Source: a virus. From it: a DNA stretch of 64,000 bases. The position numbers and the translations under genes were made by a program. The notes under the pieces were generated by a model. It ran no database searches and had not been told where the DNA came from. It was given only the letters and a program-made list of their open reading frames with translations. Positions 33,338-42,457 of this stretch are shown here, piece after piece. The stretch is taken from positions 62,001 through 126,000 of the IMG/VR virus record IMGVR_UViG_3300025809_002164; one strand, 5' to 3'. Each line of letters begins with the position of its first letter. Positions within the stretch are counted from its first letter, which is position 1.

Positions 33338-36088
33338 TTAAAGATTTTGAATAAATACTACATCACATTCTTGATTTCCTGGAGTTAAGCTTACCGAAAT
33401 ACTAGGAGTAATAGTAGAAGTAACCGTAATGCTAGGAGTAATAGTAGGAGTAGTCGTAATGCTGGGAGTAATAGTAGGAGTAGCCGTAATAGTAGGAGTG
33501 GTCGTAATGCTAGGAGTAATCGTACTCGTTGGAGTAATCGAAATAGTACAGGTAACACTAGGAGTGATTGTAATACTAGGAGTAATAGTGGGAGTGATAG
33601 TAGGAGTAATCGTGCTCGTCGGAGTAATCGTACTAGTCGGAGTAATCGTGCTCGTCGCAGTAATCGTACTCGTTGGAGTAATCGTACTCGTTGGAGTAAT
33701 CGTACTCGTTGGAGTAATCGTGCTCGTCGGAGTAATCGTGCTCGTCGGAGTAATCGTGCTCGTCGGAGTAATCGTGCTCGTCGGAGTAATCGTGCTCGTC
33801 GGAGTAATTGTGCTGGTTGGAGTTGGCGACAGCCCTGGGGTAACGCTCTGTGTAGCAGTGGGAGTAGGGCTTTTATCTTGAGTGCTAGTTGGAGTAATTG
33901 TGCTTGTCGGAGTAATCGTGCTAGTTGGAGTAATTGTGCTAGTCGGAGTAATCGTGCTAGTCGGAGTAATTGTGCTTGTCGGAGTAATCGTGCTAGTCGG
34001 AGTAATCGTGCTAGTCGGAGTAATCGTACTAGTCGGAGTGATCGTGCTAGTTGGAGTAATCGTACTAGTCGGAGTAATCGTACTAGTTGGAGTAATCGTA
34101 CTAGTTGGAGTAATCGTACTAGTTGGAGTAATCGTACTAGTCGGAGTAATCGTGCTAGTCGGAGTAACTGTCGGAGTAATCGTACTAGTCGTAGTAACTG
34201 TTGGAGTAATTGTCGGTGTTGGGGTGGAACTCAGGCTAGGTATCGGCGGAGCACAAACATCCACTCCACACATAGCCCCACTCCAATAATTAGGCAATGT
34301 ATTGTAATTCCATATTCTATCATAGTCTATCTCGTAATTTCCTTGGCCGTCCGCATTTTTAACAGGATATCTATTTAAATAAATTTTATAACAACCAGTA
34401 GGTATTCCAGTGTAACCACCCCCATCTAATTCAACTTGTTGCTGGTCGTATAAATAAGATTTATAATTGCCACTAACAGCAGGCCAGTTATTATCTATGT
34501 ATTTAACATTTCCTTCCATACCCTCATACATACCCTTAACTTCATCATGCTGATAATTAAACAAATAATAAACACCCTCCACTGAGTCTCCTACAATATT
34601 ATTAAGAAATAAGTTTTCACTTGCAGGAACAGTATCATGAGCGTTTGGGTTTACAGCATAATTTAAATATTGAAAAATTCCTCTAATACTGTAATCATAA
34701 AATTCATTAGGGTATGTATAAAAAACGTCTCTACCATCACAACTGATTAATTTCCACACAGTAGACGACATCAATTTTCTATCCGAGTAATATCTACCAG
34801 CCTTAGTTACATCCACTCCATCGTTAGTCCCAAAGCTTTGTTTCACTCCAGCCGAAACAACATCAGGCTCCGGTATATTGTATCGCAAAGATATAAGCTC
34901 TGTAAACCCATCTCCTATAGCACTAACCAGGTCAGCTATCTCTTTAGACCTAAAGTCTATTGTTCCTACACTAACAAAAGATGTTGTCCCTTTTTGTATA
35001 GCTAGGGCTATTATATTTTTAACTATAGTTATAACTCTAGGGTTTTTTATTGTAACAATATTATGGTGCAAATATGGTATATCTTTTTGAAAATCAAACC
35101 GAGTAGCTATTCCATTATTTCCGGTGGCATAAGTGCTAGTTATCTCGCTAGAACCAAAATCTATCGGGTCATATGTCGCATGAATTTCAGGTGAAATATT
35201 AATCGATACATCATTGATTTTATCCACATATGCATTAATCTCTCCATTAACTTTTGTGAAAATTCCACTAGCATAAATCTTATTTTTTTCTAGCATTTCA
35301 GATGCAGAGTCTGATGTTTTATATAAAAAATTATCTCTATGAAGCTCAAGCTCTGGAGCATGAGAGGGAACATTAAATGACGAAATTACTTCGGCTGGAG
35401 AATATATGGCATTAACTTTCTTAATTAAAGGCATATATGGAAGATCGGCATTATCCAGAGGAAATGCTTTATTTAAACTCCTAGAAGTATCAATATCATA
35501 TATATAGCAATTATTTAAAATATTATAAAAAATATTTGAATTATTATCGTCTATAGAAAAATCATATACGTTTTGATCTGCATTAACTGCAGGGATCCCG
35601 ACAGACTTAACTTTACCGGAAATCAACCTTTTAATCTTAGATGCAGATAGCCCACTATATATAGTGTTGTTATAAGTAAAACTAACAGGAAAAAGTTCAT
35701 TGTCTGACCTGCTTTTTCTGTAATCACTACGAAACTTAGTAAAGCTCCGAACCACCTCGCTCTTTTCTAGAAAAGCCTGAAGAATTGCTTGCCTATCTTG
35801 TTCCAGTATTTGCGACCATTTAATGGTAGTCCCACCGGCCAAATTTATATCTTGGTTAAATGCATCGGTAACAAAATTAGCCTTATCCACCCTATCTTCA
35901 TACTCTTCGTGAAGATGGACTCCTATGGAAAAGAATTTTAAATCAAAATCATTAACATCCCCATCCCCGTCGACATCCCATACATTTAAATTTCCTTTTT
36001 TTTCGATGGCTGCATTAAGTTGATTTACAGGTATGCCTTGATTTACTAAATTAAAAGAAGTTGAAAATTTTATTCGCTTTATTGGCAT
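33338..36088 (-). CDS. virion fibre-like protein with EF-hand loop and Thr/Ser/Pro stalk
   Basis: 916 residues. Near the N-terminus a perfect calcium-binding loop (DVDGDGDVNDFD, 38-49), as in dockerin or EF-hand loops. A beta-rich body follows to residue 615. Residues about 619-899 are ITPTST-type repeats, interrupted once near 733-753 (TQDKSPTPTATQSV). A short tail with a Cys ends the protein. It is likely a fibre with a long flexible, possibly glycosylated stalk. It starts 17 bases after the preceding gene's stop in the same operon. Confidence 0.7.
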   Translation of the reverse strand: MPIKRIKFSTSFNLVNQGIPVNQLNAAIEKKGNLNVWDVDGDGDVNDFDLKFFSIGVHLHEEYEDRVDKANFVTDAFNQDINLAGGTTIKWSQILEQDRQAILQAFLEKSEVVRSFTKFRSDYRKSRSDNELFPVSFTYNNTIYSGLSASKIKRLISGKVKSVGIPAVNADQNVYDFSIDDNNSNIFYNILNNCYIYDIDTSRSLNKAFPLDNADLPYMPLIKKVNAIYSPAEVISSFNVPSHAPELELHRDNFLYKTSDSASEMLEKNKIYASGIFTKVNGEINAYVDKINDVSINISPEIHATYDPIDFGSSEITSTYATGNNGIATRFDFQKDIPYLHHNIVTIKNPRVITIVKNIIALAIQKGTTSFVSVGTIDFRSKEIADLVSAIGDGFTELISLRYNIPEPDVVSAGVKQSFGTNDGVDVTKAGRYYSDRKLMSSTVWKLISCDGRDVFYTYPNEFYDYSIRGIFQYLNYAVNPNAHDTVPASENLFLNNIVGDSVEGVYYLFNYQHDEVKGMYEGMEGNVKYIDNNWPAVSGNYKSYLYDQQQVELDGGGYTGIPTGCYKIYLNRYPVKNADGQGNYEIDYDRIWNYNTLPNYWSGAMCGVDVCAPPIPSLSSTPTPTITPTVTTTSTITPTVTPTSTITPTSTITPTSTITPTSTITPTSTITPTSTITPTSTITPTSTITPTSTITPTSTITPTSTITPTSTITPTSTITPTSTITPTSTITPTSTQDKSPTPTATQSVTPGLSPTPTSTITPTSTITPTSTITPTSTITPTSTITPTSTITPTSTITPTSTITPTSTITATSTITPTSTITPTSTITPTITPTITPSITITPSVTCTISITPTSTITPSITTTPTITATPTITPSITTTPTITPSITVTSTITPSISVSLTPGNQECDVVFIQNL
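33391..34230 (-). repeat. 18-bp tandem array coding for ITPTST (array A)
   Basis: The unit on the minus strand codes for I-T-P-T-S-T; synonymous variants such as CTAGTC, CTCGTC and CTTGTC alternate. A unique interruption lies at about 33829-33890. The left end is degenerate (ITPSITTTPTIT). Confidence 0.9.
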
Positions 36089-36105
36089 TTTATTTTAATG
36101 TTAAA

Positions 36106-38289
36106 TTATTTCTCATTCCATCTTATAGGAGTCATATTAAAATCCATGAAGGGAAAGTTATCATATACTGTGTATTCTTCACCTCTATACGAGAAAGTTG
36201 AATCAAAAGCATAAAGTTTTCTCATGAAAGGAGGATTAAATACCTGACTTTTAATGCTTCCGTCAGTGACGGAAGATGGAATTACGTTGGTTATTTTTTC
36301 TCCAGGAATAGGGCTAGTCCAATTTTTCAAAAGGGTGTTAGTGTCGGAGACACTATTGCTAGAACTCATGTAGAGCCCCCACTCAATAAATTGATGAACC
36401 CACGGATATCCGTCCGACTCTTTAAACATTATACTCCATAGCTTTCTTCGTATTACATTCCCGTCACCATTTATGCCCATGTATAAACCTTTTCCACACC
36501 TCGAATAGTTCTGCATCATTATATCGCAAACCCCGACAGCCTCTTCTCCGCCAAGCTCCATTATTTCTCTTAAGTTAGAATCTTTCTTGTCTAGGAAATC
36601 TAAAAGCCCCGAGTCAGCAAAAAAACTACTCATCATAAAGCCCAACGAGATGTCCCCGCCCCCTATGCTTTCAATACTTGCAGCTATATCCTTAAATTGC
36701 CTCCAAAAACCCTCAGATGTAAGATTCCCGAAGTATCTATAGTCCTGACCCAATTCCTTTCCATTGATTAAATCATAATGGGGCATGCCAGGATTATAAT
36801 GCTCTCCAAAATCAAGGAAATCTCCGAATTCATTTTGTACTGGTAAAAAATCATTAATATTTAAGTTATTAATAAAGTTATAATTGCCATGAAGCTTACT
36901 TGAATTAATTTTTTGCTCAGAATATAAATCATAAACCTCTTGCTTTGGCCTCCAATTTTTAAGAAATCCATTATCACTATCAATTCCAGGATATGTTGCA
37001 TATAAAGGCTTGTTATTAAATGTCAAATTGAGCGAGTCAAAATCTTCAAAAGAGTGGTCTCCAGCTTCAGGAAATTGATTCATAGCATAAGCTTCATTCT
37101 TGTACCATTCTGGATCCCCGAAATCTAAACCTTTTTCCGTCATCGCTGTCGAAATATATGCAACTTCAGATCCAGCCTCATAGCATCTAGCTAAATCTCC
37201 AACCTTAGACGAAATAAAATTTAATCCATCAGAAGTAATTGACGAGTTCGCCCCGAAAGTGAAACCTCCGCTATTAGCAAAACCCGACTGAACCCATTTT
37301 CCTAGATACTTATAAATAAAAACCTCACCAGTATTTCCATTGGATATTAAAAGAGAAGCCCCACTATGATCTAATGACAAATTGGCTCCAAATTTACTAT
37401 TTCTAGTCGGCCTATTATCTAATATTGCCCCCCCAATTTGCTGCCATCTATTGAACATTTTGTTGAGCCTGAATACTTTTACATTATTCCTAGATGGCTC
37501 ATAATTACCAAATGCAAATGTCAATCCATCGCCACTTATAGATACAGAGCTTTTTGAATTAACCATGTCCCAAGATTGAACCTCTAAGTTGAGTCCACCT
37601 AGAGAGTTAACCCATTGGCTTCCATTAAAATCGCACAAAGTGACTTCAGAAATTAGCCCCAACTTAGAAGATCCTAGTGAAACTATTCGGCTTCCCTCGT
37701 CGTTCATTGAAACAGATCTTCCCAATTTAGAATTTTTTTGCTTGCCCTCTATTCTTGACCCCATCCTTTGCCATACATTTAATGAATTATTAAACTCATA
37801 AACCTCAACAAAGCCTGCAGATTCCTGAAAAATCTCTCCAGAAGATTCTAAATATTCGTAATCGTTAATCTTTTCCTGATAATCCCCAACCCTATCGTCA
37901 TAATAAAGAGGAATCCTAAACTCTGGGTCTGAGCTTGAAAAATCATACCCACCCATTGGAGCTCCTATAACTATAGTTTCTCCACTTTCATTCATATCTA
38001 TAGATCGACCAAATTCATCTAACTTATGATCGCCAGTCATTACTTGCCCAATCATATTCCATATTCCACTGTCCTCCCTAAAGACTGCCACACTATTTGT
38101 GTCAAAGCTTACTGCCAAAATATCGCCAGCTCCATTCATTACTACTGTTTCGGGATTTTTAATTGGTATTCTGTAAGAACTAATCCAATCGCTTTCTTCT
38201 AATTTGAAAACAGAAACTCCAGATTCATCCGAGCATGCGGATATTGTTGCTGAATTATTAACTGTTACTGATTTTGCGAAATTTTTCAT
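36106..38289 (-). CDS. virion protein with beta-propeller-like N-domain
   Basis: 727 residues. The first 380 hold repeated blade-like motifs of the form NESGETIVIGAP, NDEGSRIVSLG, SGDGLTFAFGN and DHSGASLLISN, the pattern of FG-GAP/WD40-like propellers. The C-terminal 350 residues are Asn/Tyr/Phe-rich and unrecognised. Propellers on phage tails often mediate receptor binding. It lacks the Thr/Ser/Pro array. It sits four bases after the preceding gene in the structural operon. Confidence 0.65.
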   Translation of the reverse strand: MKNFAKSVTVNNSATISACSDESGVSVFKLEESDWISSYRIPIKNPETVVMNGAGDILAVSFDTNSVAVFREDSGIWNMIGQVMTGDHKLDEFGRSIDMNESGETIVIGAPMGGYDFSSSDPEFRIPLYYDDRVGDYQEKINDYEYLESSGEIFQESAGFVEVYEFNNSLNVWQRMGSRIEGKQKNSKLGRSVSMNDEGSRIVSLGSSKLGLISEVTLCDFNGSQWVNSLGGLNLEVQSWDMVNSKSSVSISGDGLTFAFGNYEPSRNNVKVFRLNKMFNRWQQIGGAILDNRPTRNSKFGANLSLDHSGASLLISNGNTGEVFIYKYLGKWVQSGFANSGGFTFGANSSITSDGLNFISSKVGDLARCYEAGSEVAYISTAMTEKGLDFGDPEWYKNEAYAMNQFPEAGDHSFEDFDSLNLTFNNKPLYATYPGIDSDNGFLKNWRPKQEVYDLYSEQKINSSKLHGNYNFINNLNINDFLPVQNEFGDFLDFGEHYNPGMPHYDLINGKELGQDYRYFGNLTSEGFWRQFKDIAASIESIGGGDISLGFMMSSFFADSGLLDFLDKKDSNLREIMELGGEEAVGVCDIMMQNYSRCGKGLYMGINGDGNVIRRKLWSIMFKESDGYPWVHQFIEWGLYMSSSNSVSDTNTLLKNWTSPIPGEKITNVIPSSVTDGSIKSQVFNPPFMRKLYAFDSTFSYRGEEYTVYDNFPFMDFNMTPIRWNEK

Positions 38290-38293
38290 ATTA

Positions 38294-40489
38294 TTAAGAT
38301 AACTGGTCGGCAGTCACGCCATATGCATAATTCTCATTCCCATCATTATCTAAATATGATATATTGTATGTGCATAAGCTTGAATCGTCATATTCAAAAG
38401 TTGAAGCAATCGTGTAATCGCTCGCTCCTCCGCCTGGACTGTACATCATAGGCCAAGTGCCATCGGGATCCCATGTACACGAACCTCCTCCGCCAGGAGA
38501 ACTATCATTACATGTTCCATTTTCATCCATAGAAACACATTCCTGCCTTAAAAATAAAGTCCAGTAATCCTCATAACTATTCCCCATCGCATTAAATTTT
38601 GTTTGATATTTACAATCGCTAGTTATACCTTTTATTGTTATTGAGGTACCTTCATAGAAAAAATCTGCATCAATTCCGTAGCTACAATCATTTCCACCAT
38701 AATCACCCAAAATTCCTGCCTGCTTTGGCCCACTGTATGTTCCAGTGTAATGAGTCGCATAGACATCTTTACCCATGTAATATCTTGGATTACTACCAGC
38801 ATCCCAAGATCCTAATTGAGTTTGATTAACATCTTGCTCTTCCCCCTGATCGTTCGTATATATTAAATTCCCAAATTGATTTATCGTTCCTAAGTATGCA
38901 GTTATTTCTTGTCCGGAAGTTATAACTCCTAAATTAAAATCAACAAAAATCTCATCTCCCTTATGAATTGGATACACAGGGCCGGCATTCTGATGCGTCA
39001 TCGACGACTCCAGCAATCCAATGTATGTGTTATTAGTATTTAATACATCTTCCACCGTCCATGAGCATGTTGCTGGATCCTCTGCCAATAGTTTAAATAA
39101 CCTCTCGAATTGATGATCCGAGTCAGCAGCATCGTAGTACCAAACAAGATCATTAGTACTATATTGAGTCTGGCATCCAGGAGTAGCCGACGGAGTTATT
39201 GAAATTGTTGGAGTAATCGTACTCGTCGGAGTGGTTGTAGGTGTTACAGTTCTGGTCAAACTTACAGTTGGAGTGACACTACTAGTAGGAGTAGCAGTTA
39301 ATCCTACCGTCACTGAGGGAGTAATTGTTGGTGTATTCGTAGGAGTAATCGTGCTGGTAGGAGTGATCGTACTAGTCGGAGTAATCGTACTAGTTGGAGT
39401 AACCGTTGATGTTGGAGTTATAGTAGGGGTTGGAGTAGAGCTCTGACTTGGGTAAACAATATCCCCACCCAGCTGAAACATTCTTACAACATTCTGCTTA
39501 ACAAACCCGTCTGGAGCTTGAGTAGAAGTCAAACTCGGAGTTAATGTCGGAGTAGGACTACTACTAGCCCCCGGAGTCGAAGTTACAGACACAGTAGGAG
39601 TTGGAGTTTTAAAAGGGGTAGTAGTTGGGGTCAGTGTAGGGGTAAAGCTAGGAGAAGCAGAGACACTAGCAGTAACACTTTGAGTTATCAATGGAGGATC
39701 TACAGCTGGAACCCTGACTTCAGCTATGTCATAATCTCTTACCGAAAAACTGCCATCGCTTGCCTCTGAGCCTTTTTTTATAAAAAAATATTGATCCTGG
39801 TAGAAAGATATATCAAAAAAATCTTCAACCTCATACCTGCTTACATTAAAATTAGAACTATCTGAGACAAGAAAATATTCAGGATTTTCTGGAAATTCTT
39901 CACTGGAAAAGAAATATGAAAATGGAGGTTGATCAGCTACAGAAACTCTCCATCCATCAGAATAAGGATACCCCAACCCTTCGTCTTCGAATTCCTCCAA
40001 AGATAAAGCCCTAACAACTTCAATATTTCCTGTAATCTTATAACTTAAATCAGACACTCCTATATTAAATATATCAGATTGGTGCAATTTATCATTAATC
40101 AAAACCTCGAATTCATATTCTTCAAATTCAGAATTCCAATTATACGGCAAATATATATCCTTATTAAATAAGTTTGAACCCTGGGCAAAAACTTCAGTAT
40201 TCCCAAACACTCCTGCAGCTTGTTCAGCTGCAAAATATATCTTAAACATTTCATATCGATCACTATAACCGATAGCCCAGTTGTCAAATTCAAAATATTC
40301 ACTAGTTGAATTAGTTCTGGATACATATACATACTCAGAGTCTCCTAAATCCCCTATCCATGGAAAACTGCTTCTTTTTTGTATTTCATACAGCCCAACA
40401 GGAGAAACATAATCTCGATTGCCGAAACTTACCGATTGAAATCTTTTTTCCGAAAAAGCTAAATACAACTGACCCGCGCTTAGCTCCAT
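38294..40489 (-). CDS. virion fibre-like protein with two Thr/Ser/Pro blocks
   Basis: 731 residues. Residues 1-265 are an aromatic- and acidic-rich beta domain. Residues about 267-320 and 351-434 are TPT/TPTST repeats separated by a short globular piece. Residues 440-731 form a Gly/Tyr/Asp/Cys-rich domain with a Cys pair near EECVS/CNDSS, possibly a receptor-binding tip. The start overlaps the stop of the upstream gene (TAATG). No enzyme motif. Confidence 0.7.
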   Translation of the reverse strand: MELSAGQLYLAFSEKRFQSVSFGNRDYVSPVGLYEIQKRSSFPWIGDLGDSEYVYVSRTNSTSEYFEFDNWAIGYSDRYEMFKIYFAAEQAAGVFGNTEVFAQGSNLFNKDIYLPYNWNSEFEEYEFEVLINDKLHQSDIFNIGVSDLSYKITGNIEVVRALSLEEFEDEGLGYPYSDGWRVSVADQPPFSYFFSSEEFPENPEYFLVSDSSNFNVSRYEVEDFFDISFYQDQYFFIKKGSEASDGSFSVRDYDIAEVRVPAVDPPLITQSVTASVSASPSFTPTLTPTTTPFKTPTPTVSVTSTPGASSSPTPTLTPSLTSTQAPDGFVKQNVVRMFQLGGDIVYPSQSSTPTPTITPTSTVTPTSTITPTSTITPTSTITPTNTPTITPSVTVGLTATPTSSVTPTVSLTRTVTPTTTPTSTITPTISITPSATPGCQTQYSTNDLVWYYDAADSDHQFERLFKLLAEDPATCSWTVEDVLNTNNTYIGLLESSMTHQNAGPVYPIHKGDEIFVDFNLGVITSGQEITAYLGTINQFGNLIYTNDQGEEQDVNQTQLGSWDAGSNPRYYMGKDVYATHYTGTYSGPKQAGILGDYGGNDCSYGIDADFFYEGTSITIKGITSDCKYQTKFNAMGNSYEDYWTLFLRQECVSMDENGTCNDSSPGGGGSCTWDPDGTWPMMYSPGGGASDYTIASTFEYDDSSLCTYNISYLDNDGNENYAYGVTADQLS
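39187..39690 (-). repeat. Thr/Ser/Pro-coding repeats (array B)
   Basis: Short, degenerate copies of the 18-bp ITPTST unit at 39187-39437, with looser TPT/SPTP repeats at 39530-39690. It is the least regular of the arrays. Confidence 0.8.
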
Positions 40490-42423
40490 TATTTTTTCCA
40501 GCTAAGTTGAAAGGTTAATGATTTTAATTCAAAAGCCTGATCGATGTCAGTTGGATCTTCTGCTAATGTCTTAACTATTAAAGTGTCATCTATATGCAGG
40601 GCATTCCCAGAATCAGTCAAAGGGAATGCCGGCCTAATATCAAAAGGCTCAACAAAGGTATTAGTTGGAGCTGAAGGTTGGTTAATTAAATCCACCATCG
40701 AGTTCGTACCAGCAGCAGTTAATCCATAATTCTCGAACCTATCAAGATCAAATTCATCAACTCCATCTTGATGTCTAAATTTAAACCCTGATCCATTAAA
40801 TCCAAATTCATAATTTTTTGCACTATTGAAATCAGCGATCACATTAAAAAATTCAGGGGTTGCAGTATTAATTGGAAAGTTTCCAGATTTTATATTCCAA
40901 TATTTTAATGGATTACCCATGTTAATCGGACCGCTATTCTCGACTATTGATCTATAGTGATTATGAATTTCTTCATCCACGTATTGGCCCGTCATGAATC
41001 CATAATACCCAGTAAGATTATTAAGGGAAGATTTATCTCCCGATTTATACCATTGATATACAAAAACTCCAGTAGAAAAATCTTGTGGCGGAAGTGTGCT
41101 AGAGATGAATGTTGAATATTCTTGAGCAGTGCCTGTTACTATACCGCTAAAAGACATTGGTGAATATGTCCCATTCTTAAACAAGCCATCAGCAAATTCG
41201 CTAGCTTGATAACATCCAGTATAAGTATCCCCTATGTTTGTACCCGGAAATTGCATTTCCGCAAAAGCATTTCCACCTAAGTGTCTATAAAATACATTAA
41301 AATCTGAATCTATAATGCTACTGTCAAAACAACCGGTTGGTCTATTATATCTTATTCCATGTTTTTTACCAATGTCTTCAGAATAATCAAAATCGGTATC
41401 AAGTCCATCCGTGCCATAATAAAAATTATCCATTGGAGTTGTATAGCTGGTGGTAAATTGATTAATTAAATCCTTGAAGTGTTTTGACCCAGTAACTGAA
41501 TACTCCTTACTAAGGTCGCTTCCAGCTTCGCCCATTAGTATTGGCATATTAACTACATCTATTGATCTAGGAGACAAGGAAACTTTATAAGTTGCAGGAA
41601 TATTTACATCATATCCATCTAGAAAATAATCAGTAAAATTAAATCCAGTTCCACTAGGCATGCATTCTACAATCTGCCCTGGAGTCACAGGAAGCCCCGT
41701 ACATGTAGCATAAATCCAAGAAGAGGTTTTGCCGTCATACTCGTTCCCTAAATTTAAAAAATTTGCAGTTTCATAAATATCCCCCCTTATTCTAAATGTT
41801 ATATCCTGAGTGCCGCAGTCAAAGTCGCAATTATTATAAAATTTTATTGTGTTTATTTTATTTGCTATTTTAACTTCGTCGTATAAATTAGTATAACTAA
41901 AATCAGGCTCGGTTACAAATCCCCCTGTAGCTGCAAAACTTTTAAGCTCCTGCCTTTCGTATAAGTCTGACTCTACTACATATTTAAAATAAGCTATTTC
42001 AGCACCTCGGTCCTCAAACGATGCATGTATGCCTGACTGCATGTCAATTTTTCTATCAAAGCAGGAAATTTGTGTTGGCTTAAAATTAATGCTTGGGTCA
42101 TTCTGATTCAGAAATCCAGACTCTATGGCGATTTCCTGCCATCCAGTTGAGTATGTCTGTATAGTGATTTTAGACTCGTGAAAAGAAGGGGTGCCATCAA
42201 CATATTTAAAGCCGCCTACAATAAAATCAATATCTTTACCACATACACAACTATTACAATCCAAGCAATCGTCAAAAGATCCATATATAGTCCTAGTAGC
42301 AATTACTCCGTCTGGAATAATAACACTTTCTGCTATTTTCTTATAACAATATCCACTAACCTGAACGAAATCCTTACCTGCTGCATCAGATATAGGGACA
42401 TATAATGAATTATTTATAGCCAT
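40489..42423 (-). CDS. large virion structural protein
   Basis: 644 residues, beta-predicted, Asn/Gly/Phe-rich, with a CNSCVCGKD cluster near residue 57 and later Cys residues that could bind metal. No signature I recognise. It starts a transcription unit: a GTGTATATATAAAT element abuts the ATG. Its stop overlaps the next gene's ATG. It lacks Thr/Ser/Pro arrays, so it may be a tail or baseplate body protein. Confidence 0.65.
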   Translation of the reverse strand: MAINNSLYVPISDAAGKDFVQVSGYCYKKIAESVIIPDGVIATRTIYGSFDDCLDCNSCVCGKDIDFIVGGFKYVDGTPSFHESKITIQTYSTGWQEIAIESGFLNQNDPSINFKPTQISCFDRKIDMQSGIHASFEDRGAEIAYFKYVVESDLYERQELKSFAATGGFVTEPDFSYTNLYDEVKIANKINTIKFYNNCDFDCGTQDITFRIRGDIYETANFLNLGNEYDGKTSSWIYATCTGLPVTPGQIVECMPSGTGFNFTDYFLDGYDVNIPATYKVSLSPRSIDVVNMPILMGEAGSDLSKEYSVTGSKHFKDLINQFTTSYTTPMDNFYYGTDGLDTDFDYSEDIGKKHGIRYNRPTGCFDSSIIDSDFNVFYRHLGGNAFAEMQFPGTNIGDTYTGCYQASEFADGLFKNGTYSPMSFSGIVTGTAQEYSTFISSTLPPQDFSTGVFVYQWYKSGDKSSLNNLTGYYGFMTGQYVDEEIHNHYRSIVENSGPINMGNPLKYWNIKSGNFPINTATPEFFNVIADFNSAKNYEFGFNGSGFKFRHQDGVDEFDLDRFENYGLTAAGTNSMVDLINQPSAPTNTFVEPFDIRPAFPLTDSGNALHIDDTLIVKTLAEDPTDIDQAFELKSLTFQLSWKK

Positions 42424-42432
42424 ATTTATATA

Positions 42433-42437
42433 TACAC
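42433..42437 (-). promoter_or_regulatory. GTGTA element before the 40489-42423 gene
   Basis: On the minus strand GTGTATATATAAAT directly precedes the ATG at 42423, with the first G at -14. It closely resembles a T4 late TATAAATA box extended by GTG, yet it lies at the start codon itself. Confidence 0.55.
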
Positions 42438-42457
42438 TTTTTATATTTAGTTTTCAT

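Noticed and set aside
33429-34378. Long plus-strand ORFs coding for LVGVIV and SNRTSR repeats opposite the Thr/Ser/Pro arrays (also at 43460-44326, 46368-47178, 50568-51359)
   Set aside because: They are antisense readings of the 18-bp arrays. The unit length is a multiple of three, so all frames stay open. They have no start signals, and the minus-strand frames continue into globular domains on both sides.
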